From Lutibacter oricola (GTDB lineage Bacteria > Bacteroidota > Bacteroidia > Flavobacteriales > Flavobacteriaceae): DNA of 64,000 bases. Below the pieces are notes generated by a model. That model saw only the letters and a program-made list of their open reading frames with translations. It was not told the origin of the DNA and did not search any database. Numbering within the stretch: the stretch's first letter is position 1; every line of letters starts with the position of its first letter. Below are positions 44,405 through 55,264 of this stretch, piece by piece. A program made the position numbers and the translations under genes. The stretch lies in contig NZ_FNNJ01000009.1 in assembly GCF_900106565.1 (NCBI RefSeq), positions 1 through 64,000 of the forward strand. Reading direction: 5' to 3'.

Positions 44405-46138
44405 TTAACTTAATCTTATATCTGAAACTGTTGCTCCGGTTGGTATCATTGGAAATACGTTATCTTCTTGCTCTATAACAACTTCTAAAAAGAAGGCTTC
44501 TTTTGAAGCCATCATTGTTTTTATAGCATCTTCTAAATCTTCTCTTTTAGAAACTCTTGTTGCTTCAATATCATAAGCGCCTGCAAGTTTTACAAAATCT
44601 GGACTTATCATTTCTGTTGAAGCATAACGTTTATCAAAAAACAACTCTTGCCATTGACGTACCATACCTAAATAACTATTGTTTAAAACTACAATTTTTA
44701 CTGCAGCTTTTGTTTGAAGAATAGTACCCAACTCATTACAAGTCATTTGGTAACCACCATCTCCAATAATTGCTACAACTTCTCTTTCTGGAACGCCTAT
44801 TTTTGCTCCAATTGCAGCTGGCAAAGCAAAGCCCATTGTGCCAAGACCTCCTGAAGTAACACTACTTCTAGATTTAATAAAATCTGCATAACGACACGCA
44901 AACATTTGGTGTTGCCCTACATCAGACACCACAACAGCATCACCATTAGAAACCTTATTAATTCCGCCTAATACTTCACCCATAGTTAAACCTTCTTTTG
45001 TAGGATTTAACTGATCGTTTATTACTTTATCTACTTCAATTTGATATAATTTATCAAACTCACTCATCCAGCTTTTATGATCTGCCTTATCCACAAGCTT
45101 CATAACCTCAACTAATGTTTGTTTTACATTACCTAAAACAGCAACATCAGTCTTTACATTTTTATCAATTTCCGCAGGGTCAATATCAAAATGAATTACT
45201 TTAGCTTGTTTTGCATATGTGTTTAAATTACCTGTAACACGATCATCAAAACGCATTCCAATAGCAATTAAAACATCACACTCATTTGTTAATACATTTG
45301 GTGCATAATTTCCATGCATACCAACCATACCAACATTTAATGGGTGTTTAGTTTCTAAAGCCGATAAACCTAAAGCTGTTGAAGCCGAAGGAATATCTGT
45401 TTTTTCTATAAAGTTTTTAAACTCTTGTTCTGCCTCACCTATAATAACACCTTGCCCCCAAACAATAAATGGTTTTTTAGCATTATTAATAATAGTTGCA
45501 GCTTCTTGAATTTTTTCAGCATTCATTTTTGGAACAGCACGATAACTTCTTACTTTTTCGCATTTTTCATAAGAATAATCTAACTCTCCAAATTGAGCAT
45601 CTTTTGTAATATCAATTAAAACTGGCCCTGGTCTACCTGATTTTGCAATGTAAAAAGCTTTAGCCATTACTGCTGGTATTTCAGAAGCTTTTGTAACTTG
45701 ATAATTCCACTTTGTTACTGGTGTTGAAATACCAATAATATCTGTTTCTTGAAACGCATCTGAACCTAATAAATGAGACGCTACCTGACCTGTAATACAA
45801 ACCAATGGTGTAGAATCTATTTGAGCATCTGCAATACCTGTTACCAAGTTTGTTGCACCTGGCCCTGAAGTTGCAAAAACAATACCCGGTTTACCGGTAA
45901 CACGTGCAAAACCTTGAGCTGCGTGAGCAGCACCTTGTTCGTGACGAGTTAATACGTGGTGAAATTTATCGTGATATTTATAAATTTCATCATAAACTGG
46001 CATAATTGCACCTCCTGGATATCCAAAAGCTAAATCTGCATTTTCTTCTAGCAAACATCTAATAACCGCTTCGGCTCCTGAAATTTTAACAGTTTTTGCT
46101 GTCTCCTTTTGTTTCGCTTCCATGTTTAATGTTTTCAT
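44405..46138 (-). CDS. ilvB: Acetolactate synthase catalytic subunit IlvB
   Basis: The 577-residue ThDP enzyme has LAFGYPGGAIMPVYDEI, RHEQGAAHAAQGFAR with the catalytic Glu, TSGPGATNLVTG and the ThDP motif GDGGYQMTCNELGTI ... NNSYLGMVRQWQ. It makes acetolactate and acetohydroxybutyrate. ilvD precedes it by three bases. Confidence 0.96.
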   Translation of the reverse strand: MKTLNMEAKQKETAKTVKISGAEAVIRCLLEENADLAFGYPGGAIMPVYDEIYKYHDKFHHVLTRHEQGAAHAAQGFARVTGKPGIVFATSGPGATNLVTGIADAQIDSTPLVCITGQVASHLLGSDAFQETDIIGISTPVTKWNYQVTKASEIPAVMAKAFYIAKSGRPGPVLIDITKDAQFGELDYSYEKCEKVRSYRAVPKMNAEKIQEAATIINNAKKPFIVWGQGVIIGEAEQEFKNFIEKTDIPSASTALGLSALETKHPLNVGMVGMHGNYAPNVLTNECDVLIAIGMRFDDRVTGNLNTYAKQAKVIHFDIDPAEIDKNVKTDVAVLGNVKQTLVEVMKLVDKADHKSWMSEFDKLYQIEVDKVINDQLNPTKEGLTMGEVLGGINKVSNGDAVVVSDVGQHQMFACRYADFIKSRSSVTSGGLGTMGFALPAAIGAKIGVPEREVVAIIGDGGYQMTCNELGTILQTKAAVKIVVLNNSYLGMVRQWQELFFDKRYASTEMISPDFVKLAGAYDIEATRVSKREDLEDAIKTMMASKEAFFLEVVIEQEDNVFPMIPTGATVSDIRLS

Positions 46139-46141
46139 CTC

Positions 46142-47824
46142 TTAAAATTTATCTGTAACACATCCTTCTGAAGCAGAAGAAACTGTTTTAGCATATTTAT
46201 ATAATATTCCTTTTTTGTGTTTTGGTGCTGGCTCTACCCATTTTGCTTTTCTTTCAGCAAGTATTTCTTCAGAAACTAATACATCTATAGTGTTATTAGC
46301 TGCATCAATTTTTATCATATCACCATCTTCTATTAAACCTATATTTCCGCCAGATTGTGCTTCTGGCGTAATATGCCCCACAACAAAACCATGTGTACCT
46401 CCAGAAAAACGACCATCAGTAATTAATGCTACTGTTTTACCAAGTCCAGCTCCCATAATCATAGAAGTTGGCTTTAACATTTCTGGCATTCCTGGGCCTC
46501 CACGAGGGCCAACATACCTAATTACAACTACATCTCCTTTTGAAACTTTACCTGCTCCAATACCATCATTTGCATCTTGCTCGCTATTAAACACAACTGC
46601 TTTACCTTCAAACAAGTTTCCTTCCTTACCACTAATTTTGGCAACTGCACCTTCTAAAGCTAAGTTTCCGAATAAGATTTGTAAGTTCCCTGAAGATTTT
46701 AACGCTTTGTCTGTTGGATAAATAACATCTTGCTCATCTTCAAATTTTATAGCCTGAACATCTGCTAAATTTTCAGCAAGTGTTTTACCTGTTATTGTCA
46801 TACAATCACCGTGTAAAAAACCTTCTTCTAATAAATATTTCATAATTGCTGGCGTACCACCAACCCCATGAACATCTTCCATTAAGTACTCTCCACTTGG
46901 TTTTAAATCTGCAATTAACGGAGTTCTATCACTTACTCGTTGAAAATCATCTAACGTAAATTCAATTCCAGCCGCATGTGCAATTGCTAAATAATGCAGC
47001 ACTGCATTTGTTGAACCACCTAAAGCATTAACCACTGTAATCGCATTTTCTAACGATTTTTTTGTGATTATATCTAAAGGTTTTAAGTCTAACTCCAATA
47101 AATTTTTAATAGCTACTGCTATTCGCTCACTTTCAGTTTCTTTATGTGGATTTTCTGCTGGAATAGATGAATTGTACGGTAATGCAAATCCCATAGCTTC
47201 AATTGAAGATGCCATTGTGTTTGCCGTATACATTCCACCACAAGCTCCTGCTCCTGGAATAGATCTCTTAATAATTTCTTTGTATTCTTCTTCTGAAATT
47301 TCTCCAGCAATTTTTTGTCCAAGCGCTTCAAAAGCAGAAACAATATTTAATTTTCTTCCTTTATAATTTCCCGAAGCAATAGTACCACCGTAAACCATTA
47401 ATGATGGACGATTTAAACGCAACATTGCCATTATTGCTCCTGGCATATTTTTATCACAACCAACAACGGTAACTAAACCATCGTAACTTTGCGCATTCAT
47501 TACTATTTCAATAGAATCTGCAATAACATCTCGAGAAGGTAAAGAATAGTTCATTCCTGATGTTCCCATAGAAATACCATCACTAACTCCAATTGTGTTA
47601 AATTTTAATCCTACAAGTTCATTTTTATTAACTTCTTCTTGAATAAAACCAGCCAACCCATTTAGGTGCATATTACACGGATTACCATCGTAACCTGTAC
47701 TAGCAATACCTACCTGAGGCTTATCCATATCGCTATCAGTCAAACCTACGCCATACATCATTGCTTTTGCCGCTGGTTGCGTTGGATCTTGTGTTACTCT
47801 TTTACTATATTTATTTAGTTGCAT
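46142..47824 (-). CDS. ilvD: Dihydroxy-acid dehydratase IlvD
   Basis: The 560-residue Fe-S enzyme has Cys residues in [20 protein letters not shown] and [15 protein letters not shown], and [14 protein letters not shown] near the end. It converts dihydroxy acids to the oxo-acids of valine and isoleucine. I start at the ATG at 47824 ([12 protein letters not shown]); four extra codons upstream are possible. It is the first structural gene of the ilv operon, about 270 bp after an Ile/Val leader. Confidence 0.95.
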   Translation of the reverse strand: MQLNKYSKRVTQDPTQPAAKAMMYGVGLTDSDMDKPQVGIASTGYDGNPCNMHLNGLAGFIQEEVNKNELVGLKFNTIGVSDGISMGTSGMNYSLPSRDVIADSIEIVMNAQSYDGLVTVVGCDKNMPGAIMAMLRLNRPSLMVYGGTIASGNYKGRKLNIVSAFEALGQKIAGEISEEEYKEIIKRSIPGAGACGGMYTANTMASSIEAMGFALPYNSSIPAENPHKETESERIAVAIKNLLELDLKPLDIITKKSLENAITVVNALGGSTNAVLHYLAIAHAAGIEFTLDDFQRVSDRTPLIADLKPSGEYLMEDVHGVGGTPAIMKYLLEEGFLHGDCMTITGKTLAENLADVQAIKFEDEQDVIYPTDKALKSSGNLQILFGNLALEGAVAKISGKEGNLFEGKAVVFNSEQDANDGIGAGKVSKGDVVVIRYVGPRGGPGMPEMLKPTSMIMGAGLGKTVALITDGRFSGGTHGFVVGHITPEAQSGGNIGLIEDGDMIKIDAANNTIDVLVSEEILAERKAKWVEPAPKHKKGILYKYAKTVSSASEGCVTDKF

Positions 47825-48032
47825 TTTTATTAACAATATTTTATTTTCTTTGAATTATATTCAAAGTTTTTAATTTTTCGCCGCATTTAATTTAACGAAC
47901 TACAAATTTAATTTTAGCATTTATTATTTTTAGTGTTTTTTATTTTTTATTACAACACTCACTTACTTAATATTGACCATACACTACTGATTTTATGATA
48001 GTTAAACCTATTTATTTTACAATGATTATGAA

Positions 48033-48067
48033 ATAAAAAAAACCTCCCTAATAAAATTAGGAAGGTT
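48033..48067 (-). terminator. Attenuator-type terminator ahead of ilvD
   Basis: On the minus strand AACCTTCCTAAT pairs with ATTAGGGAGGTT (one U-G pair) around a three-base loop and is followed by eight U. It lies 31 bp after the leader-peptide stop and about 210 bp before ilvD, so it can stop transcription before the structural genes. On the plus strand the same stem has a C-A mismatch. Confidence 0.8.
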
Positions 48068-48097
48068 TTTTAAATATTATTTTGTGCAATATTTTTC

Positions 48098-48163
48098 CTA
48101 ATCGGTTTGTGTTTGAATCACAACGACTACAATAGAAATAATATTTACAATAACTTGTTTCAT
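48098..48163 (-). CDS. Ile/Val-rich leader peptide of the ilv operon
   Basis: A complete 21-codon ORF (ATG at 48163, TAG at 48098-48100) starts MKQ and then reads VIVNIISIVVVVI before QTQTD. Eleven of its codons are Ile or Val, with a run of four Val. It is followed by a U-tract terminator and then ilvD, the classic layout of branched-chain attenuation. The reading frame was followed base by base and has no ambiguity. Confidence 0.85.
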   Translation of the reverse strand: MKQVIVNIISIVVVVIQTQTD

Positions 48164-48203
48164 TTTCTTCAACAAATATTAAAAATAATTCACGACTTAC
48201 AAA

Positions 48204-49748
48204 TTATTTTATCATTTTTTTTGCTTTTTCCTGAATTATACTTTCAACAGATACATTTTTTATATTACTCTCTAACCACGAAATAATATCTAAATACAAA
48301 AATGCTCTTCTTTCATAAGGATGATCTTCAAACTTAATAAGCTCTGCATGTAATTCAATAAAAGCATTTTTAATGTCGTGCGGATATATATTACTTAAAT
48401 TCTTTAAGAACAAAATCATTTTTTCTTGAACCTGATTGTAGTCATTCATTTTTCTTAAAAACTTATATGTAGAAACTATCAGTTTTTCAATATTTAAATC
48501 TAAACCAGCTTCGTAATGAGCTACTAAATTTAAAACTCGTGAAAAACATAACAAGTCTTCACGCATTTTTAAATCTTTATTATTAATTATTTTTTGAAGG
48601 TAAACAATACATTCTTTGTTTTTACCTGCTCCAAAATACATACAGGCAATTTTATAATAAAACACCATAATATGATGTTCATCAATTCTTGAAGTATGAG
48701 ACTCAATTTCTTCTAACAATTCATCTACATAACTTAATCCTTCGGTAAAGCGCCCTTCTAAAAAGTATAAATTAAGTTTGTTCTGATTTAAATATAAAAA
48801 TTTTAGAATTTGTGTATTTGCGTTCAATGCAATATTACCACTATCAATATCTGTTTCTAGCATTGTAAGTACTGAATTGAATTTTGTTTTATGTTTTAAG
48901 AGATATAAAGACTCTAACAAATAATTAACTCCTTTCAAATAAAATACAGGATTCTGTTTTTTCATTTCAGGGTTATGTGTAAACAAATCAACCCATTTTT
49001 TAGAATACTTAAAACTCGATATAAAATCTTGCATAATTAAGCTTCTCCATAAATAAGCTTTATACAAAAAAAGCTTTTCTCTAAAACCTAAATCTGATAA
49101 TTGATACTTAGGCAATCGCTTCTCAAAATACTTTGTAATTTCTTTTGAAGTTCCATCATTCTTAACATAACCTTCCTTCAACATTAAACTATACAATTGT
49201 AACGATAAATTTGACAGTTTACTAATTCTAACATTACGCAAGCTTAACTCCTTTGCTTGTATAGCCAGCTCATCTGCCCTATTGCTCATACTTCTAGTAA
49301 TATATTGAGATTCTATCACTTTCTCGAACTGAACAATTTCGTACCCTAAATTATTTTCTCCGTTTTTAAGCGCTAAGTCTTTCGCTTTTTCTAAAATTTT
49401 TAAGCTCTGTTTATACAATCCTTTGCTATAAAGTATAGCCGCAAAATCGAATTGCTCTCTTATTTGAGAACGTATATTTTGATGTACTGGATTAAAACGC
49501 AAACTCACCAAAATTTGCTTATACAAATGCGCCTTCGTATTCGAAATTTGTTGCTTTTTAATTTTAGTTTTTTTCAAAATTAACTCATCATTATAATCGC
49601 TAACTTTATCTAACAAATTAAATAGCGTCATAAAATTCGCTTCGGAATTTCCACCTAACCTACCAACATATAGCTTAAATTGCCTCTTTTCTGATTTAGA
49701 CAAAGATTTAATTAATGAAAAAAGTGCATCTTTTTGCTCAATAGCCAT
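48204..49748 (-). CDS. Unrecognised all-helical (TPR-like) protein
   Basis: The 514-residue cytoplasmic protein has no signal peptide. It begins KDALFSLIKSLSKSEKRQFK and continues with many helix-forming repeats such as LYSKGLYKQSLKILEKAKDLA and YFGAGKNKECIVYLQKI, which resemble degenerate TPRs. No catalytic motif is visible. I have seen similar proteins in Bacteroidota but know no function. Its 3' end lies only 40 bp before the ilv leader ATG, so the ilv promoter may overlap it, or it may read into the leader. Confidence that it is a real gene is high. Confidence 0.75.
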   Translation of the reverse strand: MAIEQKDALFSLIKSLSKSEKRQFKLYVGRLGGNSEANFMTLFNLLDKVSDYNDELILKKTKIKKQQISNTKAHLYKQILVSLRFNPVHQNIRSQIREQFDFAAILYSKGLYKQSLKILEKAKDLALKNGENNLGYEIVQFEKVIESQYITRSMSNRADELAIQAKELSLRNVRISKLSNLSLQLYSLMLKEGYVKNDGTSKEITKYFEKRLPKYQLSDLGFREKLFLYKAYLWRSLIMQDFISSFKYSKKWVDLFTHNPEMKKQNPVFYLKGVNYLLESLYLLKHKTKFNSVLTMLETDIDSGNIALNANTQILKFLYLNQNKLNLYFLEGRFTEGLSYVDELLEEIESHTSRIDEHHIMVFYYKIACMYFGAGKNKECIVYLQKIINNKDLKMREDLLCFSRVLNLVAHYEAGLDLNIEKLIVSTYKFLRKMNDYNQVQEKMILFLKNLSNIYPHDIKNAFIELHAELIKFEDHPYERRAFLYLDIISWLESNIKNVSVESIIQEKAKKMIK

Positions 49749-49898
49749 TGTAACTGAAATATTTTTATTTAATTGTTTTTCAACAACTTAAACCCTATAC
49801 GGATAAATTGAATATAGTAAACTTACGTAATTATTACAAGAAAGGAATAACCTATAAGTATATTTTTGATTTTCAAATGTGATAAAAAAAAATCAATA

Positions 49899-51074
49899 AT
49901 GAGTAATAATAGAGTCCAAATTTTTGACACCACCTTAAGAGACGGAGAGCAGGTCCCTGGCTGTAAATTAAATACACAACAAAAATTAGTTATAGCCGAA
50001 CGACTAGATTTATTAGGTGTTGATGTAATTGAAGCTGGATTCCCAATCTCTAGCCCAGGAGATTTTACTTCTGTAGAAGAAATTTCTAAACTAGTAAAAA
50101 ACGCAACAGTTTGTGGCTTAACTAGAGCAAATAAAAAAGATATCGAAGTTGCTGCTGACGCTTTAAAATATGCCAAAAGACCTAGAATCCATACAGGTAT
50201 TGGAACTTCAGAATCTCATATTAAATTTAAATTCGCTTCAACACAAGAAAAAATTATAGAACGTGCTTATGATGCCGTTGCTTTTTCTAAATCTTTTGTT
50301 GAAGATGTTGAATTTTATGCTGAAGATGCAGGTAGAACAGATAATGAATATTTAGCAAGAGTTTTGGAAGCTGTAATTAAAGCCGGAGCAACTGTTGTAA
50401 ACATTCCAGACACTACAGGTTATTGTTTGCCAGATGAATATGGAGCTAAAATTAAATACTTAAAAGAAAACGTAAAAGGTATAGACAATGTTATAATTTC
50501 TTGCCATTGCCATAACGATTTAGGTTTAGCAACTGCTAACGCAATAGCAGGAGTTCAAAATGGAGCTAGACAAATTGAATGTACAATTAATGGTATTGGA
50601 GAGCGAGCTGGAAACACTGCTTTAGAAGAAGTTGTAATGATTTTAAAACAACATCCTTACCTTAATTTAGATACTGGTATTAACACAAAACTTTTATACG
50701 ATACAAGCTTACTTGTGCAGCGAAGTATGGGAATGATTGTACAACCTAACAAAGCAGTTGTTGGTGAAAATGCTTTTGCTCACAGTTCTGGAATTCACCA
50801 AGATGGTGTTATTAAAAACCGTGAAACTTATGAAATTATGGACCCAGCAGATGTTGGTGTTACAGAATCTTCAATTGTTCTAACTGCAAGAAGTGGTAGA
50901 GCTGCATTAGCTTATAGAGCAAAAAATGTAGGTTACGATTTAACTAAAATTGAGTTAGATGATGTTTATCCTCAATTTTTAAAATTTGCAGATAAGCATA
51001 AAGAAGTTAATGATGAAGATATTCACCATTTAATGGAATTAAATCATGTTGCAAAATCTAATACTGCAATATAA
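49899..51074 (+). CDS. leuA: 2-Isopropylmalate synthase LeuA, short form
   Basis: The 391-residue TIM-barrel enzyme has [14 protein letters not shown], the metal site [15 protein letters not shown] and [14 protein letters not shown], the signatures of the LeuA family. It lacks most of the C-terminal LeuA regulatory domain (about 510 residues in E. coli). I start at the ATG at 49899 ([12 protein letters not shown]) rather than 49866. leuB follows after 40 bp. A homocitrate or citramalate synthase is a less likely alternative. Confidence 0.88.
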   Translation: MSNNRVQIFDTTLRDGEQVPGCKLNTQQKLVIAERLDLLGVDVIEAGFPISSPGDFTSVEEISKLVKNATVCGLTRANKKDIEVAADALKYAKRPRIHTGIGTSESHIKFKFASTQEKIIERAYDAVAFSKSFVEDVEFYAEDAGRTDNEYLARVLEAVIKAGATVVNIPDTTGYCLPDEYGAKIKYLKENVKGIDNVIISCHCHNDLGLATANAIAGVQNGARQIECTINGIGERAGNTALEEVVMILKQHPYLNLDTGINTKLLYDTSLLVQRSMGMIVQPNKAVVGENAFAHSSGIHQDGVIKNRETYEIMDPADVGVTESSIVLTARSGRAALAYRAKNVGYDLTKIELDDVYPQFLKFADKHKEVNDEDIHHLMELNHVAKSNTAI

Positions 51075-51114
51075 TTTAGTTACTTTTGAAGTAAGAATTT
51101 GAAAATGATAGATT

Positions 51115-52230
51115 ATGAAGTTGAAAATAGCCTTACTTCCTGGAGATGGAATTGGACCCGAAGTTATTCAACAAGCCGTTAAAGTATTAAACGCTATTGC
51201 TGAAAAGTATACGCATACTTTCGAATACAGCAAAGGTTTAGTTGGCGATGTTGCAATAAAAGAATTTAACAACCCATTACCCGAAGAAACTTTAAAAATT
51301 TGTGCCGATGCAGATGCCATACTATTTGGTGCTATTGGCGATCCAAAATACGACAACAATCCTAACGCTGAAGTAAGACCTGAACAAGGCCTACTTCAGC
51401 TTAGAAAAAAACTAGGCCTTTTTGCAAATATTAGACCTGTACACACTTACACATCTTTACTTCATAAATCTAATTTAAAAGAACACGTAATTGACGGAGC
51501 CGACTTAGTTATTTACCGTGAATTAACTGGTGGAATTTATTTTGGAGAAAGAAAACTAAGTGATGATAAATTATCAGCTGTAGATACTTGTAACTATTCT
51601 GTTGAAGAAATAGATAGAATTGCAATACTAGCTTTTGAAGCCGCTAAACTTAGACGAAAAAAACTTACCCTTGTAGATAAATCTAACGTTTTAGAAACTT
51701 CTAAACTTTGGAGAACAAGAGTTGCCGAAATTTCAAAACAATTTCCAAGTGTAAAACTCAACTTCTTATATGCAGATAACGCTGCAATGCAACTAATTTT
51801 AAAACCTACTCAGTTTGATATTATATTAACTGAAAATATGATAGGAGACATCCTTTCTGATGAAGCAAGTGTAATTTCAGGATCAATAGGTTTATTGGCA
51901 TCTGCATCCATTGGTAAACATACAGCACTTTTTGAACCAATCCACGGGTCGTACCCTACTGCAAAAGGAAAAAACATAGCAAATCCTTTAGCTGCTATAC
52001 TTTCTGCAGCTATGCTGCTAGATCATTTTGAATTGTATGATGAAGCAGAAAACATAAGATTAGCAGTTGAAAAATCTATAGACCTTAATATAACAACACC
52101 AGATTTAAATACAACAAATCATTTTTCAACAACAAATGTTGGAAACTTTATAAGCGATTTTATTCTAGACGACGACAACACGTTTTACAATAAAAGCAAT
52201 ATAGATCTTGGTCAATCTACCATAATTTAA
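51115..52230 (+). CDS. leuB: 3-Isopropylmalate dehydrogenase LeuB
   Basis: The 371-residue dehydrogenase has IALLPGDGIGPEVI, RELTGGIYFGERK, the metal-binding NMIGDILSDEAS and GLLASASIG with FEPIHGSYP. The C-terminal tail is about 15 residues longer than usual. leuC and leuD, which normally adjoin leuA and leuB, are absent from the window. Confidence 0.94.
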   Translation: MKLKIALLPGDGIGPEVIQQAVKVLNAIAEKYTHTFEYSKGLVGDVAIKEFNNPLPEETLKICADADAILFGAIGDPKYDNNPNAEVRPEQGLLQLRKKLGLFANIRPVHTYTSLLHKSNLKEHVIDGADLVIYRELTGGIYFGERKLSDDKLSAVDTCNYSVEEIDRIAILAFEAAKLRRKKLTLVDKSNVLETSKLWRTRVAEISKQFPSVKLNFLYADNAAMQLILKPTQFDIILTENMIGDILSDEASVISGSIGLLASASIGKHTALFEPIHGSYPTAKGKNIANPLAAILSAAMLLDHFELYDEAENIRLAVEKSIDLNITTPDLNTTNHFSTTNVGNFISDFILDDDNTFYNKSNIDLGQSTII

Positions 52231-52276
52231 CAAAACCTTATTATCAACCAGAAATACTTCAAATTAAAAAAAAAGT

Positions 52277-52284
52277 TATTTTTG
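52277..52284 (+). promoter_or_regulatory. Likely -7 promoter element of cysE-cysM
   Basis: TATTTTTG matches TAnnTTTG 89 bp before the chosen cysE start; the upstream TTG box is not evident. Confidence 0.4.
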
Positions 52285-52372
52285 TGAATATTAGAAATAC
52301 ATTACATACAATTTTATAATGTATAGTAATTATTTAATTAAAGTAGCGACAAAAAAGGCAAAGCGTAAATTT

Positions 52373-53164
52373 ATGACAGCTAAAGAGAACATAATTCATA
52401 AAATAATTGAGAGTAAAAACAAACCTCAATTAGATTTTAGTTTAAAGCGAAAAACAGAAGCTTTTACAAACAATTTGTTCAATACTCTATTCGATTCTAA
52501 TGAATGCGTTGAAAATAATATTGAGCAATTAGAAGCAGATTTTAAAGAAATTTACAACTTAGCTATTAAAAGCGTTAATCATTGCTGCGAAGATATTTGG
52601 AATGATTTTTTAAGAGGATTACCAGAAATTTTTGAAAATCTAAATGCAGATGCTAAATCTTTAGTTGATAATGATCCTGCTTCTAACAATATTGAAGAGG
52701 TTTATTTAGCTTACCCAGGATTTTATGCCGTTGCTATTTATAGGTTAAGTCATTCACTTTTTAAATTAAAAGCACCTCTTATTCCTCGATTAATGAGTGA
52801 ATATGCACATAGTAAAACAGGAACTGATATTCATCCTGGAGCAACTATTGGAAAATCATTTTTTATTGACCACGCAACAGGAACTGTAATTGGTGAAACG
52901 TGTATAATTAAAGATAATGTAAAAATTTATCAAGGTGTTACTTTAGGTGCTTTACAAGTTTCTAAAGAGTTGAAAAATGTAAAGCGTCATCCTACTGTAG
53001 AAAATAATGTAACTATTTACGCAAACGCCACAATTTTAGGAGGAGAAACAGTGATTGGAGAAAATTGTATTATTGGAGGTAACGTATGGATTACAGAATC
53101 TGTACCACCAAACTCTTTGGTTTATCACAAACCAGAAACACAACTTAAGCAAAAGAAAGTATGA
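52373..53164 (+). CDS. cysE: Serine O-acetyltransferase CysE
   Basis: The 263-residue enzyme has an N-terminal helical part and a left-handed beta-helix of hexapeptide repeats ([21 protein letters not shown] and [15 protein letters not shown]). It acetylates serine for cysteine synthesis. I start at the ATG at 52373 ([10 protein letters not shown]); an in-frame ATG at 52319 would add 18 basic residues. It overlaps cysM by four bases, which couples the two genes. Confidence 0.92.
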   Translation: MTAKENIIHKIIESKNKPQLDFSLKRKTEAFTNNLFNTLFDSNECVENNIEQLEADFKEIYNLAIKSVNHCCEDIWNDFLRGLPEIFENLNADAKSLVDNDPASNNIEEVYLAYPGFYAVAIYRLSHSLFKLKAPLIPRLMSEYAHSKTGTDIHPGATIGKSFFIDHATGTVIGETCIIKDNVKIYQGVTLGALQVSKELKNVKRHPTVENNVTIYANATILGGETVIGENCIIGGNVWITESVPPNSLVYHKPETQLKQKKV

Positions 53165-54045
53165 TCGAAAATATAACTAGTTTAGTAGGAAACACACCCC
53201 TAGTAAAACTAAATTCTGTAATACAAAAAAAAGAAATTGAACTATACGTAAAACTAGAAGGAAACAATCCTGCAGGAAGTGTAAAAGATCGTGCTGCAAG
53301 AAATATGATTGTTTCTGCTTTAGAACGTGGTGATATAAAAAAAGGTGATTATTTAATTGAAGCTACAAGTGGAAACACTGGTATTGCTTTAGCTATGGTT
53401 GCTCAACAATACGGCTTAAAAATGGAGTTGGTAATGCCTGAAAATTCCACTAAAGAACGTGTACAAACAATGCGTGCTTACGGTGCAAAAGTTACCTTAA
53501 CTTCAAAAGATGTTGGTATTGAAGGTTCTAGAGCTTATGCTGAAAAAGTAGCCAAAGAAAAAGGTTATGTTATTTTAGATCAATTTGCAAATGACGATAA
53601 TTGGAAAGCTCACTACAAAACCACAGGGCCAGAAATTTGGGAAGCTACAAATGGAGAAATCACTCACTTTGTATCTGCAATGGGAACTACTGGTACAATT
53701 ATGGGAACTTCTACTTATTTAAAAGAACAAAATAGCGAAATTCAAATTATTGGAGCACAACCTATGGACGGTTCAAGTATTCCTGGAATTAGAAAATGGT
53801 CTCCTGAGTTTGTACCAAAAATCTTCAACCCTAAAAAAGTAGATCAAGTAATCGAAGTTAATGAAGATGAAGCTCGAGAAATGACCAAACGATTAGCTAA
53901 AGAAGAAGGTGTTTTCTGCGGAATGAGTGGTGGTGGTGCTGTTGTTGCTGCTATTAAACTTTCAGAAACCATTGAAAATGGCAAATTAGTTACTATAATT
54001 CCTGATAGAGGTGATCGTTATTTATCATCTGACTTATTTGAATAA
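53161..54045 (+). CDS. cysM: Cysteine synthase CysM
   Basis: The 294-residue PLP enzyme joins O-acetylserine and sulfide. It has the PLP lysine in [11 protein letters not shown], the phosphate loop [10 protein letters not shown] and [15 protein letters not shown]. The sequence and short length favour CysM over CysK. It overlaps cysE. Confidence 0.93.
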   Translation: MIENITSLVGNTPLVKLNSVIQKKEIELYVKLEGNNPAGSVKDRAARNMIVSALERGDIKKGDYLIEATSGNTGIALAMVAQQYGLKMELVMPENSTKERVQTMRAYGAKVTLTSKDVGIEGSRAYAEKVAKEKGYVILDQFANDDNWKAHYKTTGPEIWEATNGEITHFVSAMGTTGTIMGTSTYLKEQNSEIQIIGAQPMDGSSIPGIRKWSPEFVPKIFNPKKVDQVIEVNEDEAREMTKRLAKEEGVFCGMSGGGAVVAAIKLSETIENGKLVTIIPDRGDRYLSSDLFE

Positions 54046-54074
54046 AACGTTGTAGTTTTTATAACATTTATTAA

Positions 54075-54105
54075 TTGTATTACATACGCTTTTATTGTAT
54101 TTTTG
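54075..54105 (+). promoter_or_regulatory. Bacteroidota-type promoter of the DegT-galE operon
   Basis: TTG at 54075-54077 and TATTTTTG at 54098-54105 are separated by exactly 20 bp, a near-perfect TTTG/TAnnTTTG promoter. Transcription should start near 54112, which rules out the upstream ATG at 54095 and supports 54134 as the start. Confidence 0.7.
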
Positions 54106-54133
54106 TGACTCACAAATCCTTAGTTACTTACCA

Positions 54134-55261
54134 ATGAATAAAATTCAAATGGTTGACCTAAAGGGTCAATACAATAAAATAGAAAAACAAATAGACGAAA
54201 AAGTCTTAGAAGTTTTAAAATCTACAGCATATATAAACGGACCAGAAGTCCACGCTTTTCAAAAAGAATTAGAAGAATATTTAGGTGTTAAAAACGTAAT
54301 TCCTTGTGCCAACGGTACAGATGCTTTGCAAATTGCAATGATGGGATTAGGTCTTCAACCTGGTGATGAAGTTATTACAGCCGATTTTACTTTTGCAGCT
54401 ACTGTTGAAGTTATTGGGTTGCTAAACTTAACACCTGTTTTGGTTGACGTTGAAAAAGACACCTTCAATATAGATATTAATGCTATTAAAAAAGCAATTA
54501 CACCAAAAACAAAAGCTATTGTGCCAGTTCATTTATACGGACAGTGCGCAAATATGGATGCTGTTTTGGAAATTGCAAAAGAGCACAACTTATTTGTAAT
54601 TGAAGATACTGCACAAGCAATTGGAGCAAATTATACGTTTAAAGATGGTTCTAAAAAGAAAGCTGGAACTATTGGTAATGTAGGTACAACTTCTTTTTTC
54701 CCTTCTAAAAATTTAGGATGTTACGGTGATGGTGGTGCAATTTTTACTGATGATGATGATTTAGCTCATATTATTAGAGGAATGGTAAACCACGGAATGT
54801 ACAAACGTTATTACCACGATGTAGTTGGAGTAAATTCTAGATTAGACAGTATTCAAGCTGCTATTTTAAGAATTAAATTACCATTATTAAATGGTTATTG
54901 TGAAGCTAGAGGAAAAGCTGCAGCTTATTATTCTAATGCATTCGCTTCAAACCAAAACATTGTAACACCTGCAATAAGTGATTTTACTTCGCACGTATTT
55001 CACCAATACACATTACAAATATTAAATGGTAAACGTGATGAATTACATCAGCATTTATTAGATAATGGAATTCCAAATGCAATATATTACCCAGTTCCAT
55101 TACATAGTCAAAAAGCATATGCAGATGAACGTTACAACGAAGCAGACTTTCCTGTAACCAATGAATTAAAAGATACAGTTATTTCTTTACCAATGCATAC
55201 TGAGTTAGAGGAAGAACAATTAGAATTTATTACATCTACAATATTAAATTTTATTAAATAA
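54134..55261 (+). CDS. DegT/DnrJ/EryC1/StrS-family sugar aminotransferase
   Basis: The 375-residue PLP enzyme starts IQMVDLKGQYNKIEKQIDEK. It has ANGTDALQIAMMGLGLQPGDE, VIEDTAQAIGANY, the PLP lysine in TSFFPSKNLGCYGDGGAIFT and RLDSIQAAILRIKLP. This family transaminates nucleotide-linked keto-sugars for surface polysaccharides. The sugar is unknown. galE follows after three bases. Confidence 0.92.
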   Translation: MNKIQMVDLKGQYNKIEKQIDEKVLEVLKSTAYINGPEVHAFQKELEEYLGVKNVIPCANGTDALQIAMMGLGLQPGDEVITADFTFAATVEVIGLLNLTPVLVDVEKDTFNIDINAIKKAITPKTKAIVPVHLYGQCANMDAVLEIAKEHNLFVIEDTAQAIGANYTFKDGSKKKAGTIGNVGTTSFFPSKNLGCYGDGGAIFTDDDDLAHIIRGMVNHGMYKRYYHDVVGVNSRLDSIQAAILRIKLPLLNGYCEARGKAAAYYSNAFASNQNIVTPAISDFTSHVFHQYTLQILNGKRDELHQHLLDNGIPNAIYYPVPLHSQKAYADERYNEADFPVTNELKDTVISLPMHTELEEEQLEFITSTILNFIK

Positions 55262-55264
55262 ATT

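Noticed and set aside
46215-47366. Long plus-strand ORFs opposite ilvD
   Set aside because: They are antisense shadows of a strongly conserved enzyme gene and show no sensible protein composition.
47825-48163. T-box or other tRNA-sensing riboswitch upstream of ilvD
   Set aside because: No T-box sequence or specifier-stem layout is visible; the leader peptide and terminator explain the region better.
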